From: Pandoraea apista
GTDB lineage: Bacteria > Pseudomonadota > Gammaproteobacteria > Burkholderiales > Burkholderiaceae
Direction of reading: 5' to 3'
NCBI RefSeq assembly: GCF_001465595.2
Contig: NZ_CP013481.2
Span: forward strand, 1,984,001 to 2,048,000
Length of the DNA: 64,000 nt
Below the pieces are notes generated by a model that was given only the letters and a program-made list of their open reading frames with translations, was not told where the DNA came from and did not search any database. Made by a program: the position numbers and the translations under genes. Below, piece by piece: positions 15,849 to 24,852 of the stretch. Position 1 is the stretch's first letter. Every line of letters starts with the position of its first letter.

Positions 15849-16348
15849 AGATTTCCATCGAAACATTTACGCGCGAACTTGCGGACGAGATTACACCACT
15901 CGGACAGCAAAGCTGGGACGAATGTTCGGACATTAAGAAGGACACCTGTGCCTATCACGGGCAGCGTGGCCTTCAGATCGATCCAGATATCGATCAGTAT
16001 CTCTTCCTTGCCCAACACCAATCATTAATCGCCATGACGCTGCGTGACGAAGGTGAAGTGTTGCGCGGATATGCGCTGGTGATCCTCTACAAAAGCCTTC
16101 ACCTGAAAACCGAGTTATGCGCAAACGTCGATACGTTTTACGTACAGCACAATTACCGGCTCTCCATGCCACGCCTCATGTCGCACATCGAAAAAACGGC
16201 CCGCGAACGAGGGGTCAGCATCATCGGGTGGCCGGTAACTAGGACTGGGAATCTGTACAAGATTCTCAAAAATCGCGGTTATATCGCCGACGACGTAGTG
16301 ATGGAATTCAAATTGAAAGACCTTCCGGGAGATGAGACATGTGCGTAG
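15845..16348 (+). CDS. GNAT-like acetyltransferase of the virion gene cluster
   Basis: 167 residues. The C-terminal two thirds follow a GNAT pattern: VLRGYALVILYKSLHLKTEL strand region, FYVQHNYRLSMPRLMSHIEK with a helix, and TGNLYKILKNRGYIADDVVM at the end. A clear Q/RxxGxG/A acetyl-CoA loop is not visible, so activity is uncertain. GNAT-like genes occur next to ejection protein genes in several podoviruses. ATG 15845 overlaps the previous stop. Confidence 0.6.
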   Translation: MKISIETFTRELADEITPLGQQSWDECSDIKKDTCAYHGQRGLQIDPDIDQYLFLAQHQSLIAMTLRDEGEVLRGYALVILYKSLHLKTELCANVDTFYVQHNYRLSMPRLMSHIEKTARERGVSIIGWPVTRTGNLYKILKNRGYIADDVVMEFKLKDLPGDETCA

Positions 16349-17082
16349 CAGCAGCAATTGTCGGAGGGTCTGTCGCAAGCGCAGGTATCGGTGCGATAGC
16401 ATCGAGCAGCGCAGCCGATACGCAGGCAGACGCGGCACAGCGCGCGGCAGATACGTCCTACGCTCAATATCAGCAGACGCGTGAGGACTTAGCGCCATAT
16501 CGCGACTTTGGACAAAAGGCTATAGGCGGCCTGGATTCTGCACTGGCAAATCCTCTCCTATCCGCTTCGTTTACGGCGCCAACCGCCGCTGAAGCCGCCG
16601 CGACGCCAGGCTATCAGTTCACCCTCGATCAGGGGTTGAAGGCCGCACAGAACAGTGCATCCGCGCGTGGGTTGGGAGCATCTGGCGCAGCACTGAAAGG
16701 TGCTGAGGCGTATGCGACCGGACTGGCCGACAGCACCTACAACGACACGTTTAACCGGAATCTCGCCGCGTTCAAAACGAATTACAGCTCTGCGTCCGAC
16801 AACGTGAATCGTTTGCTGGCGGCCGCTGGTCTCGGCCAGAACGCTGCCGCGCAGACTGGAAACGCCGGTGCGCAGGCTGCGAACTCGGTTGCGAACTCAA
16901 TCACTTCTGCGGGCAATGCGTCCGCCGCTGGAACCGTAGGGGTCGGCAACGCGATCAGCGGGGGTATCAACAGCGCCGCAAACGGACTTCTCCTGAACAA
17001 TTTGCTCTCGAATAACACGAGCATGTACGGCTCGCGCGGCGCGTTCACGAGTTCGCAATTCTCCAACCCGGATGGACGGTGA
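16339..17082 (+). CDS. DNA ejection protein (small, Ala/Asn-rich)
   Basis: 247 residues. Begins with a hydrophobic Gly/Ala segment (MCVAAAIVGGSVASAGIGAI) that could insert in a membrane, followed by a helical region (QADAAQRAADTSYAQYQQTR). The C-terminal half is Ala/Asn/Gly-rich. Composition and place match P22 gp7/gp16-type internal proteins that leave the capsid with the DNA. It overlaps the end of the GNAT-like gene by ten bases. Confidence 0.7.
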   Translation: MCVAAAIVGGSVASAGIGAIASSSAADTQADAAQRAADTSYAQYQQTREDLAPYRDFGQKAIGGLDSALANPLLSASFTAPTAAEAAATPGYQFTLDQGLKAAQNSASARGLGASGAALKGAEAYATGLADSTYNDTFNRNLAAFKTNYSSASDNVNRLLAAAGLGQNAAAQTGNAGAQAANSVANSITSAGNASAAGTVGVGNAISGGINSAANGLLLNNLLSNNTSMYGSRGAFTSSQFSNPDGR

Positions 17083-17087
17083 TCAAT

Positions 17088-18380
17088 ATGGCTATCGATC
17101 CGAGCATCCCCCTTCAGGTCAACACGCAGGCGTTCAATCCGCTCACGGCGTATGCGCAGGCTTCTGCAATCTCTGATGCTCGCCAGCGCAATGCGCTTAC
17201 CGACTTGGCGATTCAAGACAAGCGACGCGAGATGGCGCAGTCGCAGGGTGTAAGTGATGCATATCGCGCGAATACCAACCCGGACGGCACAGTGAATCGT
17301 ACCGGCCTCATTGGGGCACTCGCATCCGGCGGCCAAGGAGCAGCAATCCCGGGCATTCAGAAGCAGTTGCTTGACGCTGATACGGCGCAACTCACCCAGC
17401 AGAAGGCGCAAATCGATTTGGGATTGCAACGGTTTGGTGCACTCGCTCAAGTACTCAGCGGCGTGTCCGATCAACCGTCGTACGAAGCTGCGATTCAGCA
17501 TGCGGCACAGACGTTCGGCCCGCAAGCCGTCGCAAATCTTCCGGCGCAGTATGACCCGAGGTTTGTTCAAGGAAAGCTTAATGAAGCACTGACGATCAAG
17601 GACCAGCTCGACCAGAAGCAAAAGCAACTCGATTACGACCTGCGCGTGCGCACTGCCGACGAAACGCAACGGCACAACACGGCAACGGAAGGTCAGGCGC
17701 AATTGCATTATGACCCTGCGAATGGCGTGATCGTGAATACGCAGACCGGCCAAGCGCGACCGGCAGTCGGCCCCGATGGTCAGTCCATTCAGCAGCCCGG
17801 CGGGAAGCTGAACGAATCGCAGGCTAACGCGACGGCGTTCGGCGCGCGCGCTCTCGATGCACAGAATCTGCTTCGTGACCTCGAATCGAATGGCGTCACG
17901 AGCGGCAGCCGGATCGTTCAGGCGGCGGGTGCAGTTCCCGTGATCGGCGGCGCGCTCGGTGCGCTGGCAAATGTGGCCGGTGCCGCATCGGACCAGCAGC
18001 AATCCTACGATCAGGCGAAGCGTAATTTCATCTCGGCTGTGCTGCGCAAGGAGTCCGGCGCGGCTATTGCCGAAAGCGAGTTCGTCAACGAAGACAAGAA
18101 ATATTTCCCGCAGCCCGGCGACAGCGCCGCGACTATCAGCCAGAAAGCGCGCGCCCGCGATCTCGCCATTGAAGCGCTGAAGACGCAGGCCGGCCCCGGT
18201 GCAAATCTCATTCCGGGGATCATCGGAAACACGAACAAGGACGCGGCCGGCGCGACGCAGAAGCCTGCTCAGCAGACTCAACAACCGGCTATCGGGCAGG
18301 ATGCCGCACTTTCCGAGTTGCGCCGACGCGCAGCCGGCAATCCTGCGCTCGCAGAACGTCTGAAGGCGATGGGGTACTGA
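17088..18380 (+). CDS. DNA ejection/internal virion protein (P22 gp20-like position)
   Basis: 430 residues, Gln/Ala-rich and helical throughout, with coiled-coil stretches (about 170-205: NEALTIKDQLDQKQKQLDYD). The C-terminal LSELRRRAAGNPALAERLKA is a recurrent end in internal virion proteins. It is the middle of three ejection genes. ATG 17088 is used; a GTG at 17079 overlapping the previous stop is an equally possible start. Confidence 0.7.
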   Translation: MAIDPSIPLQVNTQAFNPLTAYAQASAISDARQRNALTDLAIQDKRREMAQSQGVSDAYRANTNPDGTVNRTGLIGALASGGQGAAIPGIQKQLLDADTAQLTQQKAQIDLGLQRFGALAQVLSGVSDQPSYEAAIQHAAQTFGPQAVANLPAQYDPRFVQGKLNEALTIKDQLDQKQKQLDYDLRVRTADETQRHNTATEGQAQLHYDPANGVIVNTQTGQARPAVGPDGQSIQQPGGKLNESQANATAFGARALDAQNLLRDLESNGVTSGSRIVQAAGAVPVIGGALGALANVAGAASDQQQSYDQAKRNFISAVLRKESGAAIAESEFVNEDKKYFPQPGDSAATISQKARARDLAIEALKTQAGPGANLIPGIIGNTNKDAAGATQKPAQQTQQPAIGQDAALSELRRRAAGNPALAERLKAMGY

Positions 18381-18381
18381 C

Positions 18382-20949
18382 ATGGCCGATTTCAGCACTC
18401 TGAGCGACGATCAACTTCTGGCCAGCCTCGCACCAGCGCGCGCCGCACCACAATCCTTCACGCCTGCGTCGTTCGCGCAGCAATATGGCCACGTCGCGCA
18501 GGCTACCGGGCAGAAACTCGGCGTCGATCCGTCGCTTCTGCTCGGTCAGTGGGGGCTTGAGACCGGCTGGGGAAAGTCTATCGTTCCGGGCACGAACAAT
18601 CTCGGAAACATCAAGGATTTTTCTGGTGAAGGCGTCGCAGCACGCGACAACATGACCGGTTCTAGCGATAGATACCGGGCATATGCCACGCCACAGGCAT
18701 TCGCCGATGATTATGCCGACCTGATTTCGCGCAAGTATCCCGGCGTCGTTGGCAGCGGCAGCGACTCGGCCAAGTTCGCATCTGCGCTCAAGGCCGGCGG
18801 TTACGCGCAAGACCCCAACTACGTCTCGAAGCTTCAGCAGGTAATTTCGACAGCCCAGCGTGCACAGCCCTCGGCGCTCTCCCGCGTCGGCAATGCCGTG
18901 GCGGGTGCAATCTCTGGAACGGCCAACGCGGCCACCCCTCAGGAACTCTCCGGGATCAGTGATGCAGATCTGCTCGCTGCTCTGGCATCCCGCGGCGTGC
19001 AACCACAGGCGTCGCCACAGCCGCGCGGCACGGTTGAGGAAGTGGGGCGGCAACTCGGGCTCACCGCACGTGCTGCCGGTCACGGTATTGCTGACGCGCT
19101 CGGGCTCGTCGCGAACCCGGTCAACGCGTTGATCAATACAGTGACTGGATCGAAGTTTCAGGATGTGGATACGCTCATCAAGCGCGGTGTCGACGCCATC
19201 ACACCGACACCTGCGAATACCACCGAGCGCGTCGTCGGAGACATCGCCGGGGCAGTCGCAAACCCGGTGAACCTGCTTGGCGGACAACTGGCGACTGGCG
19301 CGACCTCGACGCTCGGTGCCATCGGGCGCGGCGCCGTGGCAGGTGCTGCGACCGCAGGCATGCAGCCGCTGCACGCAGACGACACACTCGCAGACTATGG
19401 CAGGCGCATCGGCGCGGGGGCGGCCGGTGGAGCGGCTGGCGCGGGGGCGGGGCAAGCCATCGGCGCGGTCGCCGACAAGGTCGCGACCGGCATTGATCGC
19501 GTCATGTCTGCCGTTCGCTCACGAATCCCGTCGAATCAAGTCGCAGCACAGGTAAGCGCAGACGACCTTCTCGCAGCCGCCGCACGCGACCAGAACATCG
19601 ACCTTTCCGCGCTCTCGCAAAACGTGCGGAACGGGCTGCGGAATCAAGCCGCTGAAGCGCTCGCGAGCAATCGCACTATCGACGCCCCTGCGCTGCTTCG
19701 ACAGGCCGAAGGAACCGCTGTCCTTGGCTCAGGCAACGGTCTGACATTGGGGCAGGCCACCCGCGACCCGATGCAGTTCGCCACCGAACGCAATATGCGC
19801 GGCATCGTCGGGGCCGGGGAACCGCTAGCGGAACGTTTCGCGGGGCAAAATCGCGCGCTCATCGACTCGCTTAACCGGCGCGGCGCAGCGAACGCGGCCG
19901 ACGAATTCAACACGGGGCAGGCTGCAATCGACGCTGTGTCTGCCGTCGATAAGGCCGCGCGCGACAGGATCGCTGGGCTGTACGGTCAGGCACGTGATCT
20001 CAACGCAGGTGATATCCCGTTAGATCATGTCGGATTCATTAAATCGGCTAACGAGGCGCTCGATAAGAATCTGAAGCAGGCATTCCTGCCGGATGACGTT
20101 CGGAAGACACTTAATAGTATCAGCAGCGGCGACACACCATTGACAGTCGGCGTCGCAGAACAACTTAAGACAATTCTCGGCGATGCCACAAAAACCGCGC
20201 AGCGCGCGGGAAACGGCAATCAGGTAGCAGCGCTCGGAATGGTTCGTGACGCCCTTGAAAACGTCCCTGCGTCTGGCTCAGTCGGCGTGGAAGCTCAGAC
20301 TGCATTCAATGCAGCACGTGCTGCGGCTCGTGAACGATTCGGGGCAATTGACAGCAATCCGGCCCTTAAGGCGGTCGTGAATGGCGACGCCGTGCCTGAC
20401 AACTTCTTCAAGCGTTATGTCCTGAACGGAAATGTGAAGGATGTGAATTCGCTGATGGGAATCGTGCCCGATCAGGGCGTGTCGCTGCGAAACCAGATCG
20501 TCGACTACTTGAAACAGAAGGCGCTCAAAGGAGCCTCGGACGAAGTGGGTGTCTTCAGCCAATCGGACTACAACAAGGCGCTCAACTCGTTGGGTGATGC
20601 GAAGTTGAATGCGCTGTTCCCACCGGAACAGGTGGCACAGCTCAAGCAGATTGGGCGAGTCGCCAGCTACATCCAAGCGCAACCGGCAGGATCTGCGGTG
20701 AACAACTCGAATACGGCGTCTGCCGGGGCAAATCTTGCACTCGGCGCACTCGACCGTTTAGGGAAGGTGCCAGGGCTGAACATTGCCCGTAATTCGATCA
20801 ACCAGTTTCTCAACGAACGTGCGACGGGCCAGGCGCTTGCTAGCCAGATTGATAGCGTGGCGCGCCCCGTTACGGCGGACACGGTCAACCAGCTTCTGCC
20901 GTTCCTTCCAGGGATCGCGGGGGCTGCGAGCGTACCAGACCGCCGCTAA
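18382..20949 (+). CDS. Ejection protein with FlgJ-like muramidase domain
   Basis: 855 residues. Residues about 30-150 form a glucosaminidase/FlgJ-like domain: LGVDPSLLLGQWGLETGWGK with the candidate catalytic Glu in LETGWG, then NNLGNIKDFSG and the YRAYATPQAFADDYADLI motif. The long C-terminal part is helical and Ala-rich, as in large ejection proteins that build a trans-envelope conduit. It begins MADFSTLSDDQLLASL, and a related LSGISDADLLAALASRG recurs at about 189. It likely opens peptidoglycan locally during DNA injection. Confidence 0.8.
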   Translation: MADFSTLSDDQLLASLAPARAAPQSFTPASFAQQYGHVAQATGQKLGVDPSLLLGQWGLETGWGKSIVPGTNNLGNIKDFSGEGVAARDNMTGSSDRYRAYATPQAFADDYADLISRKYPGVVGSGSDSAKFASALKAGGYAQDPNYVSKLQQVISTAQRAQPSALSRVGNAVAGAISGTANAATPQELSGISDADLLAALASRGVQPQASPQPRGTVEEVGRQLGLTARAAGHGIADALGLVANPVNALINTVTGSKFQDVDTLIKRGVDAITPTPANTTERVVGDIAGAVANPVNLLGGQLATGATSTLGAIGRGAVAGAATAGMQPLHADDTLADYGRRIGAGAAGGAAGAGAGQAIGAVADKVATGIDRVMSAVRSRIPSNQVAAQVSADDLLAAAARDQNIDLSALSQNVRNGLRNQAAEALASNRTIDAPALLRQAEGTAVLGSGNGLTLGQATRDPMQFATERNMRGIVGAGEPLAERFAGQNRALIDSLNRRGAANAADEFNTGQAAIDAVSAVDKAARDRIAGLYGQARDLNAGDIPLDHVGFIKSANEALDKNLKQAFLPDDVRKTLNSISSGDTPLTVGVAEQLKTILGDATKTAQRAGNGNQVAALGMVRDALENVPASGSVGVEAQTAFNAARAAARERFGAIDSNPALKAVVNGDAVPDNFFKRYVLNGNVKDVNSLMGIVPDQGVSLRNQIVDYLKQKALKGASDEVGVFSQSDYNKALNSLGDAKLNALFPPEQVAQLKQIGRVASYIQAQPAGSAVNNSNTASAGANLALGALDRLGKVPGLNIARNSINQFLNERATGQALASQIDSVARPVTADTVNQLLPFLPGIAGAASVPDRR

Positions 20950-20953
20950 GCGA

Positions 20954-21040
20954 ATGAAAGCTGTGAAAAGCATCGACGCCGTGAATGAGATTAACCACTT
21001 TTCCATGATTGGCCTTTTGGCTTGGATTTTCGGAGTTTAG
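20954..21040 (+). CDS. Possible 28-aa hydrophobic peptide
   Basis: A short frame (MKAVKSIDAVNEINHFSMIG, then LLAWIFGV) filling the gap between the ejection gene and the tailspike. The C-terminal half is hydrophobic. The ribosome site is poor. It may be only leader sequence for the tailspike. Confidence 0.25.
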   Translation: MKAVKSIDAVNEINHFSMIGLLAWIFGV

Positions 21041-21043
21041 ACC

Positions 21044-23017
21044 ATGTCATCGATTCTTCCCAACGGCAGAACCCAATTCCTCGACATCAACGGTCGGCCG
21101 CTTGTGAATGGCAAGGTTTTCTATTACGAGCCAAATACTGAGACCCCGAAAGATACCTATGCTGACGTCGATTCAGACATCCCCAATCCCCATCCCGTGG
21201 TACTTGATGGGCGCGGAGAGGCGTCTATTTGGGGAAATGGTCATTATCGTCAAGTAGTCAAAGATCAAAATGATCAACTTATCTACGACGTTATCACGCG
21301 AGAACTAGGTGAGGACATCGCCGCAGCGTCGAAAAAGATAATGGATGACCTGGCCAATGCCACAGACGACACGCTTGGAGATGCGTTGATCGGTGTCAAG
21401 CAGCCATACACCGGCGCTGTGTCGATGACGCAGCACGACTTCAACAAGGCATATCTGACGACAATGGCCTTCGGCATCACCGGTGCTGGTGATGAAACGA
21501 CGCGGATGCAGAGCGCAATTAATGCCGCTGCCGCTGCGGGCTTGCGGCTCATCTGTACCGTCCCACAGATTACGGTGACTCAGCTTTATCTCCCCACGGG
21601 CATACAGCTTGATCTTGGCACTACCGTATTGAAACGGGCGGACGGCGCAAACGTGCCATTGCTGCGCAATTCGAACAACTCGTTTACCGCGGGAACATAC
21701 GGAAACTCGGATATCCGAATTTATGGCGGCGTGCTGGACTTCAATGGCATGAATCAGGCAGACGTGGGTACCGATGGGGCTTGGTTGGTTGGTATGCGGT
21801 TTGCCGGTGTTCGCGGGCTCCATTTTCTGAATGGGGTTCGGATCAAGAACAGCCGCAGGTTCAATGTTTTCATCTGCAATTGCCGGCATGTACGCGTCAC
21901 CGGCGGCATTACTATCGAAAACGATCCCGCGATTCCATCGACGAACAAGGACGGAATCCACATCAATGGGAAAACGTCGGACGTCGTGATCGATGTGGTG
22001 TCCGCGACATACTCGGACGACGATGCGGTTGCCCTGAACGCTGATGATGACAACTTCGGCGGGGATCTCATTGCCACGAATATCAACGGCCCGATCGACG
22101 ATGTGACGATTGGCTCCGTGGTGCTGAAATCATCACGAAACGGTGTACGGCTGCTTTCTGCAACGAACCGCATCCGCAATGTCCATATCGGCTCGATCTC
22201 GGGAGAGGTAAGCGTCTATGCCTTCAACGTCGAGGATTACGGGCTAGGTACGTCGTCTTGGTATCAGGACATCAATGTTGGATCGATAGATTGCGTATTC
22301 GGGCAGCGGCCGTATCCGTTAGCGCTTTCGCCGATGGTGAACATCAACACCCTGAACCACAGCATCAACGCATACAGCAATTTCCATATCGGTCAGATCC
22401 ATCGGTCTCAGGAGGATGTGGACGGTCAGGATCGCTCGACGATTGTCTTTTCGCCGTCGCGAACCGAACTCAAAGTGGGCCATATTTCTGAGAGAAATTG
22501 CAGCCATTTGTACGCTGTGCAAATCCTGTCCGGCAGCGGCGGCGTAAAGTTCGAGCTTGCGCGATTCCAGCGCTTTAACAGTCGAGCTTCGGGCGGCATC
22601 TACACGACACCTGTGCGTGTGACGAATGCCACTGGTGTGATCGACTACGTGAAAATCGGAGAGATCCAGGCAGACAGATTGCAACTAAATCTGCTCATCG
22701 AAAATTCCACTGTCGGGCAAGTTGACATGGAAGCGCTAACACAGACGGACGTGGTACCGATCTACCTAACGTCGTCTGTCATTCGACGTCTTTACTGGAA
22801 GTCATTCGACATACCCAGTTACGGACTGTATTCGCGACGGTATCAGCTAACCGGAACGGGATCTGCCGTTCAGTTCGAACGTCCGGCGCCTCTTGGCGGC
22901 ACATCTGCTCAGAGGCCAATCAACCCTGCGTATGGGGACAACTTCCTTGATATCACGCTCGGGAAACCTATCTGGTGGAACGGTCGCTGGATCGATTCCA
23001 CTGGCGCATCCGTTTAA
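21044..23017 (+). CDS. Tailspike protein with P22-type head-binding domain
   Basis: 657 residues. Residues 1-90 (PNGRTQFLDINGRPLVNGKV, then FYYEPNTETPKDTYAD and GHYRQVVKDQNDQLIYDV) are a P22 tailspike-type head-binding domain. Residues about 130-600 have the repeated short strands of a right-handed parallel beta-helix, for example GGVLDFNGMNQADVG and DGIHINGKTSDVVIDVVSAT, as in pectate-lyase-like spikes. Such spikes bind and often cleave O-antigen or capsule, so this gene sets host range. It ends in a small C-terminal domain (NFLDITLGKPIWWNGRWIDS). Confidence 0.88.
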   Translation: MSSILPNGRTQFLDINGRPLVNGKVFYYEPNTETPKDTYADVDSDIPNPHPVVLDGRGEASIWGNGHYRQVVKDQNDQLIYDVITRELGEDIAAASKKIMDDLANATDDTLGDALIGVKQPYTGAVSMTQHDFNKAYLTTMAFGITGAGDETTRMQSAINAAAAAGLRLICTVPQITVTQLYLPTGIQLDLGTTVLKRADGANVPLLRNSNNSFTAGTYGNSDIRIYGGVLDFNGMNQADVGTDGAWLVGMRFAGVRGLHFLNGVRIKNSRRFNVFICNCRHVRVTGGITIENDPAIPSTNKDGIHINGKTSDVVIDVVSATYSDDDAVALNADDDNFGGDLIATNINGPIDDVTIGSVVLKSSRNGVRLLSATNRIRNVHIGSISGEVSVYAFNVEDYGLGTSSWYQDINVGSIDCVFGQRPYPLALSPMVNINTLNHSINAYSNFHIGQIHRSQEDVDGQDRSTIVFSPSRTELKVGHISERNCSHLYAVQILSGSGGVKFELARFQRFNSRASGGIYTTPVRVTNATGVIDYVKIGEIQADRLQLNLLIENSTVGQVDMEALTQTDVVPIYLTSSVIRRLYWKSFDIPSYGLYSRRYQLTGTGSAVQFERPAPLGGTSAQRPINPAYGDNFLDITLGKPIWWNGRWIDSTGASV

Positions 23018-23047
23018 TGAATTGAATAACCGCTCTGGGGTGGGCTG

Positions 23048-23377
23048 ATGAATGAAGCGAACGGCATGCGCAAGCAATGGGCTATCAACTGGGGAGCGGT
23101 GGGCGTTGTCATAAGCGCAACTCTATCTGCTGGCGCGACTGCGCTTGCCGTGAACCGCTCGTACTTTGATCTGGTTAGCGACGTCAGATCGATCAAGGAA
23201 GAAAACGCGGTGCAGAACGACCGCATGACACGTATCGAGCGATCTCAGGCGGATCTCAAGAACGACACAGCGCAGCAACTTCGGGACATCGGCGGTGACG
23301 TCAAAGAGATACGAAGCATTCTGTTGAACAACGCGGCCGGGCAGCGGCCCGACATCGCACGGTGGAGTCGGAGATGA
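23048..23377 (+). CDS. Membrane-anchored coiled-coil protein of the lysis cassette
   Basis: 109 residues with one transmembrane helix at about 14-34 (WGAVGVVISATLSAGATALA) and a coiled-coil tail (about 45-85: VRSIKEENAVQNDRMTRIER). It precedes the holin by an ATGA overlap. It could be a holin partner, an antiholin or an envelope anchor; the sequence does not decide. Confidence 0.6.
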   Translation: MNEANGMRKQWAINWGAVGVVISATLSAGATALAVNRSYFDLVSDVRSIKEENAVQNDRMTRIERSQADLKNDTAQQLRDIGGDVKEIRSILLNNAAGQRPDIARWSRR

Positions 23378-23667
23378 GCATGCGCAAATTTCTCGTTGAC
23401 GACATTGCAACGCTCAAGCGGCGTTGGTCGACGTGGACAGCGGCCCTTACTGCGGTGGCACTCGTTGCCATTCCGGAAGCCGCTGACCGATGGAAAGAGG
23501 ACCTATCGCCGGTCGTGCTTCAGTTTCTGCCGCAGTCGTGGGGGCAGAACGCCGTGGCCATCGCCGGCTTTCTGCTGGTGATCGCGGCGCAGTGCATCCG
23601 GCAGAAGGCGGTATTCGACGCGCTGCGGCGCATCTTTCGCAAGGGAGGCGACGATGGCACCCAATGA
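23374..23667 (+). CDS. Holin
   Basis: 97 residues with two hydrophobic helices (about 22-38 TWTAALTAVALVAIPEA and 62-80 NAVAIAGFLLVIAAQCI) and a basic C-terminus (RRIFRKGGDDGTQ). Size, topology and its position before the endolysin fit a class II holin. Two good starts exist: ATG 23374 (GGTGGAG upstream) and ATG 23380. A dual start could give holin and antiholin forms, as in lambda S, but this is speculative. Confidence 0.75.
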   Translation: MSMRKFLVDDIATLKRRWSTWTAALTAVALVAIPEAADRWKEDLSPVVLQFLPQSWGQNAVAIAGFLLVIAAQCIRQKAVFDALRRIFRKGGDDGTQ

Positions 23668-24109
23668 ACTGACCGCGCATTTCACGCTCGACGAGCTCAC
23701 TCACAGCCAGACGGCTGAGCGGCGCGACATCGACAACAGCGCGCCCGAGGATGTCGTCGCCAATCTGACGCGCGTGGCACAAACGCTTGAGCGCGTGCGC
23801 GTGCTGCTTGGCAGTCGGCCGATCACCATTTCGTCAGGGTATCGCTCGCCGGACCTGAACCGCGCCGTGGGCGGGGCGCGTAACAGCGCCCACCTTTACG
23901 GGCTGGCGGCCGACTTCATCTGCCCGGGATACGGCACGCCGTTGCAAATCTGTAAGGCGATCGCAGCCTCGGGCATCGACTTCGACCAGTTGATTCAGGA
24001 AGGGACGTGGGTTCACCTGGGATTGGCGCAGCCCGGTCAGAAAAGCCGCCGGCAGGTGCTCACGGCAAACTTCTCGGGCGGCGCGGCAACGTATCGGGAG
24101 GGGCTATGA
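23654..24109 (+). CDS. Endolysin, M15 family D-Ala peptidase
   Basis: 151 residues. It has the M15A zinc-site pattern: SGYRSPDLNRAVGG at 61-74, SAHLYGLAADF with His80 and Asp87, then EGTWVHLGL with catalytic Glu116 and His121. These enzymes cut peptidoglycan cross-bridges. The start lies 14 bases inside the holin gene. There is no signal sequence, so release depends on the holin. Prophage B uses a different chemistry (a transglycosylase). Confidence 0.9.
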   Translation: MAPNELTAHFTLDELTHSQTAERRDIDNSAPEDVVANLTRVAQTLERVRVLLGSRPITISSGYRSPDLNRAVGGARNSAHLYGLAADFICPGYGTPLQICKAIAASGIDFDQLIQEGTWVHLGLAQPGQKSRRQVLTANFSGGAATYREGL

Positions 24110-24408
24110 CGGCGTTCCTCGCATTGCTGGTGAAAGTCGGCCCGTGGGTGCTCGGTGTGCTGGGCGTCGTGTTCGGTGCGTTCCGGCACCAGCAGGCCAA
24201 GACGGCGACGGCCGAGGCCGCGCAAAAAGTGGCCGACGCCCAGAAGGCGCAGGCGCAGAACGATGCCGCGCTCGCCGCGGCGAATCAGGCTGGCGCACAG
24301 ACCGGCGCCGACAACGCAAAGGTGAGACGCGATGAAGACGCTACTGCTGCTGGTTTGCCTGCTGGTGACGCTGGCCGGGTGCTGCACAACGAATGGGACA
24401 GGGACTGA
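24106..24408 (+). CDS. Inner-membrane spanin (Rz/LysB-like)
   Basis: 100 residues from ATG 24106 with GGGAGGGG upstream. An N-terminal transmembrane helix (about 3-24: AFLALLVKVGPWVLGVLGVV) is followed by a coiled-coil Ala/Gln region (TATAEAAQKVADAQKAQAQN). The C-terminus overlaps the outer spanin gene in a different frame. The pair bridges both membranes in the last step of lysis. Confidence 0.8.
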   Translation: MTAFLALLVKVGPWVLGVLGVVFGAFRHQQAKTATAEAAQKVADAQKAQAQNDAALAAANQAGAQTGADNAKVRRDEDATAAGLPAGDAGRVLHNEWDRD

Positions 24409-24574
24409 GCCGCGCGTCGAGTACAAGACGAAAATCGTCGACACCGCATGTGACTGGACGAAACCGATCTACGTGTCGAAGGCCGACGTGCTGACCGATC
24501 AGACGGCGGCCGACATCCTCGCGCACAATCGCGCCGGGGCAAAGGTCTGCGGCTGGAAGCCCCGCAGCAAATAA
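24332..24574 (+). CDS. Outer-membrane spanin lipoprotein (LysC/Rz1-like)
   Basis: 80 residues. The signal peptide ends in the lipobox LAGC with Cys17 as lipidation site. The mature part has CDWTKPIYVSKADVLTDQTA and ILAHNRAGAKVCGW, the pattern of P2 LysC-type spanins with two Cys. It starts 77 bases before the end of the inner spanin gene in another frame, the usual nested arrangement. Confidence 0.85.
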   Translation: MKTLLLLVCLLVTLAGCCTTNGTGTEPRVEYKTKIVDTACDWTKPIYVSKADVLTDQTAADILAHNRAGAKVCGWKPRSK

Positions 24575-24607
24575 CTTCACTTCTTCGGCGTGCCCGGCCC
24601 ACCATGG

Positions 24608-24799
24608 CTATTGGGGCCCCGGGTGCCAACCCTTCGTATCGTCAATCTCAATCGCGCCGGCATCCTCCGGCTCATAGACGGCGCCCGGGTGGAACTGCGC
24701 GAACCAATCGCGTGCCGTCTGCTCGTCCATGCGATGACGAGTCTGCTTCCAGCGCCTCGAACCGGGCGTCCGGTATCGGTAGAAGTGGATAGTTTTCAT
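24608..24799 (-). CDS. Small conserved phage protein (63 aa), minus strand
   Basis: Product MKTIHFYRYRTPGSRRWKQT, then RHRMDEQTARDWFAQFHPGA, ending EIDDTKGWHPGPQ. The first half resembles short proteins of Burkholderia prophages of unknown function that begin with KT-YLYR. It is convergent with the spanin genes, upstream of the truncated replication gene, and marks the end of prophage A or the junction with B. Confidence 0.6.
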   Translation of the reverse strand: MKTIHFYRYRTPGSRRWKQTRHRMDEQTARDWFAQFHPGAVYEPEDAGAIEIDDTKGWHPGPQ

Positions 24800-24852
24800 G
24801 GCGCAATTCCTGATTGCCTACGCCAGGGTTACGCCAAAATTTCTTAATCTCT

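Noticed and set aside
16782..18398. 538-residue minus-strand frame opposite the ejection proteins
   Set aside because: Cys/Arg/Leu-rich mirror of GC-rich coding sequence without ribosome site or homology.
18289..19455. 388-residue minus-strand frame
   Set aside because: Antisense of the ejection protein gene; same reason as above.
24814..24852. Longer start (TTG) for the O-like fragment
   Set aside because: Would add 13 residues without homology; kept only as an alternative.
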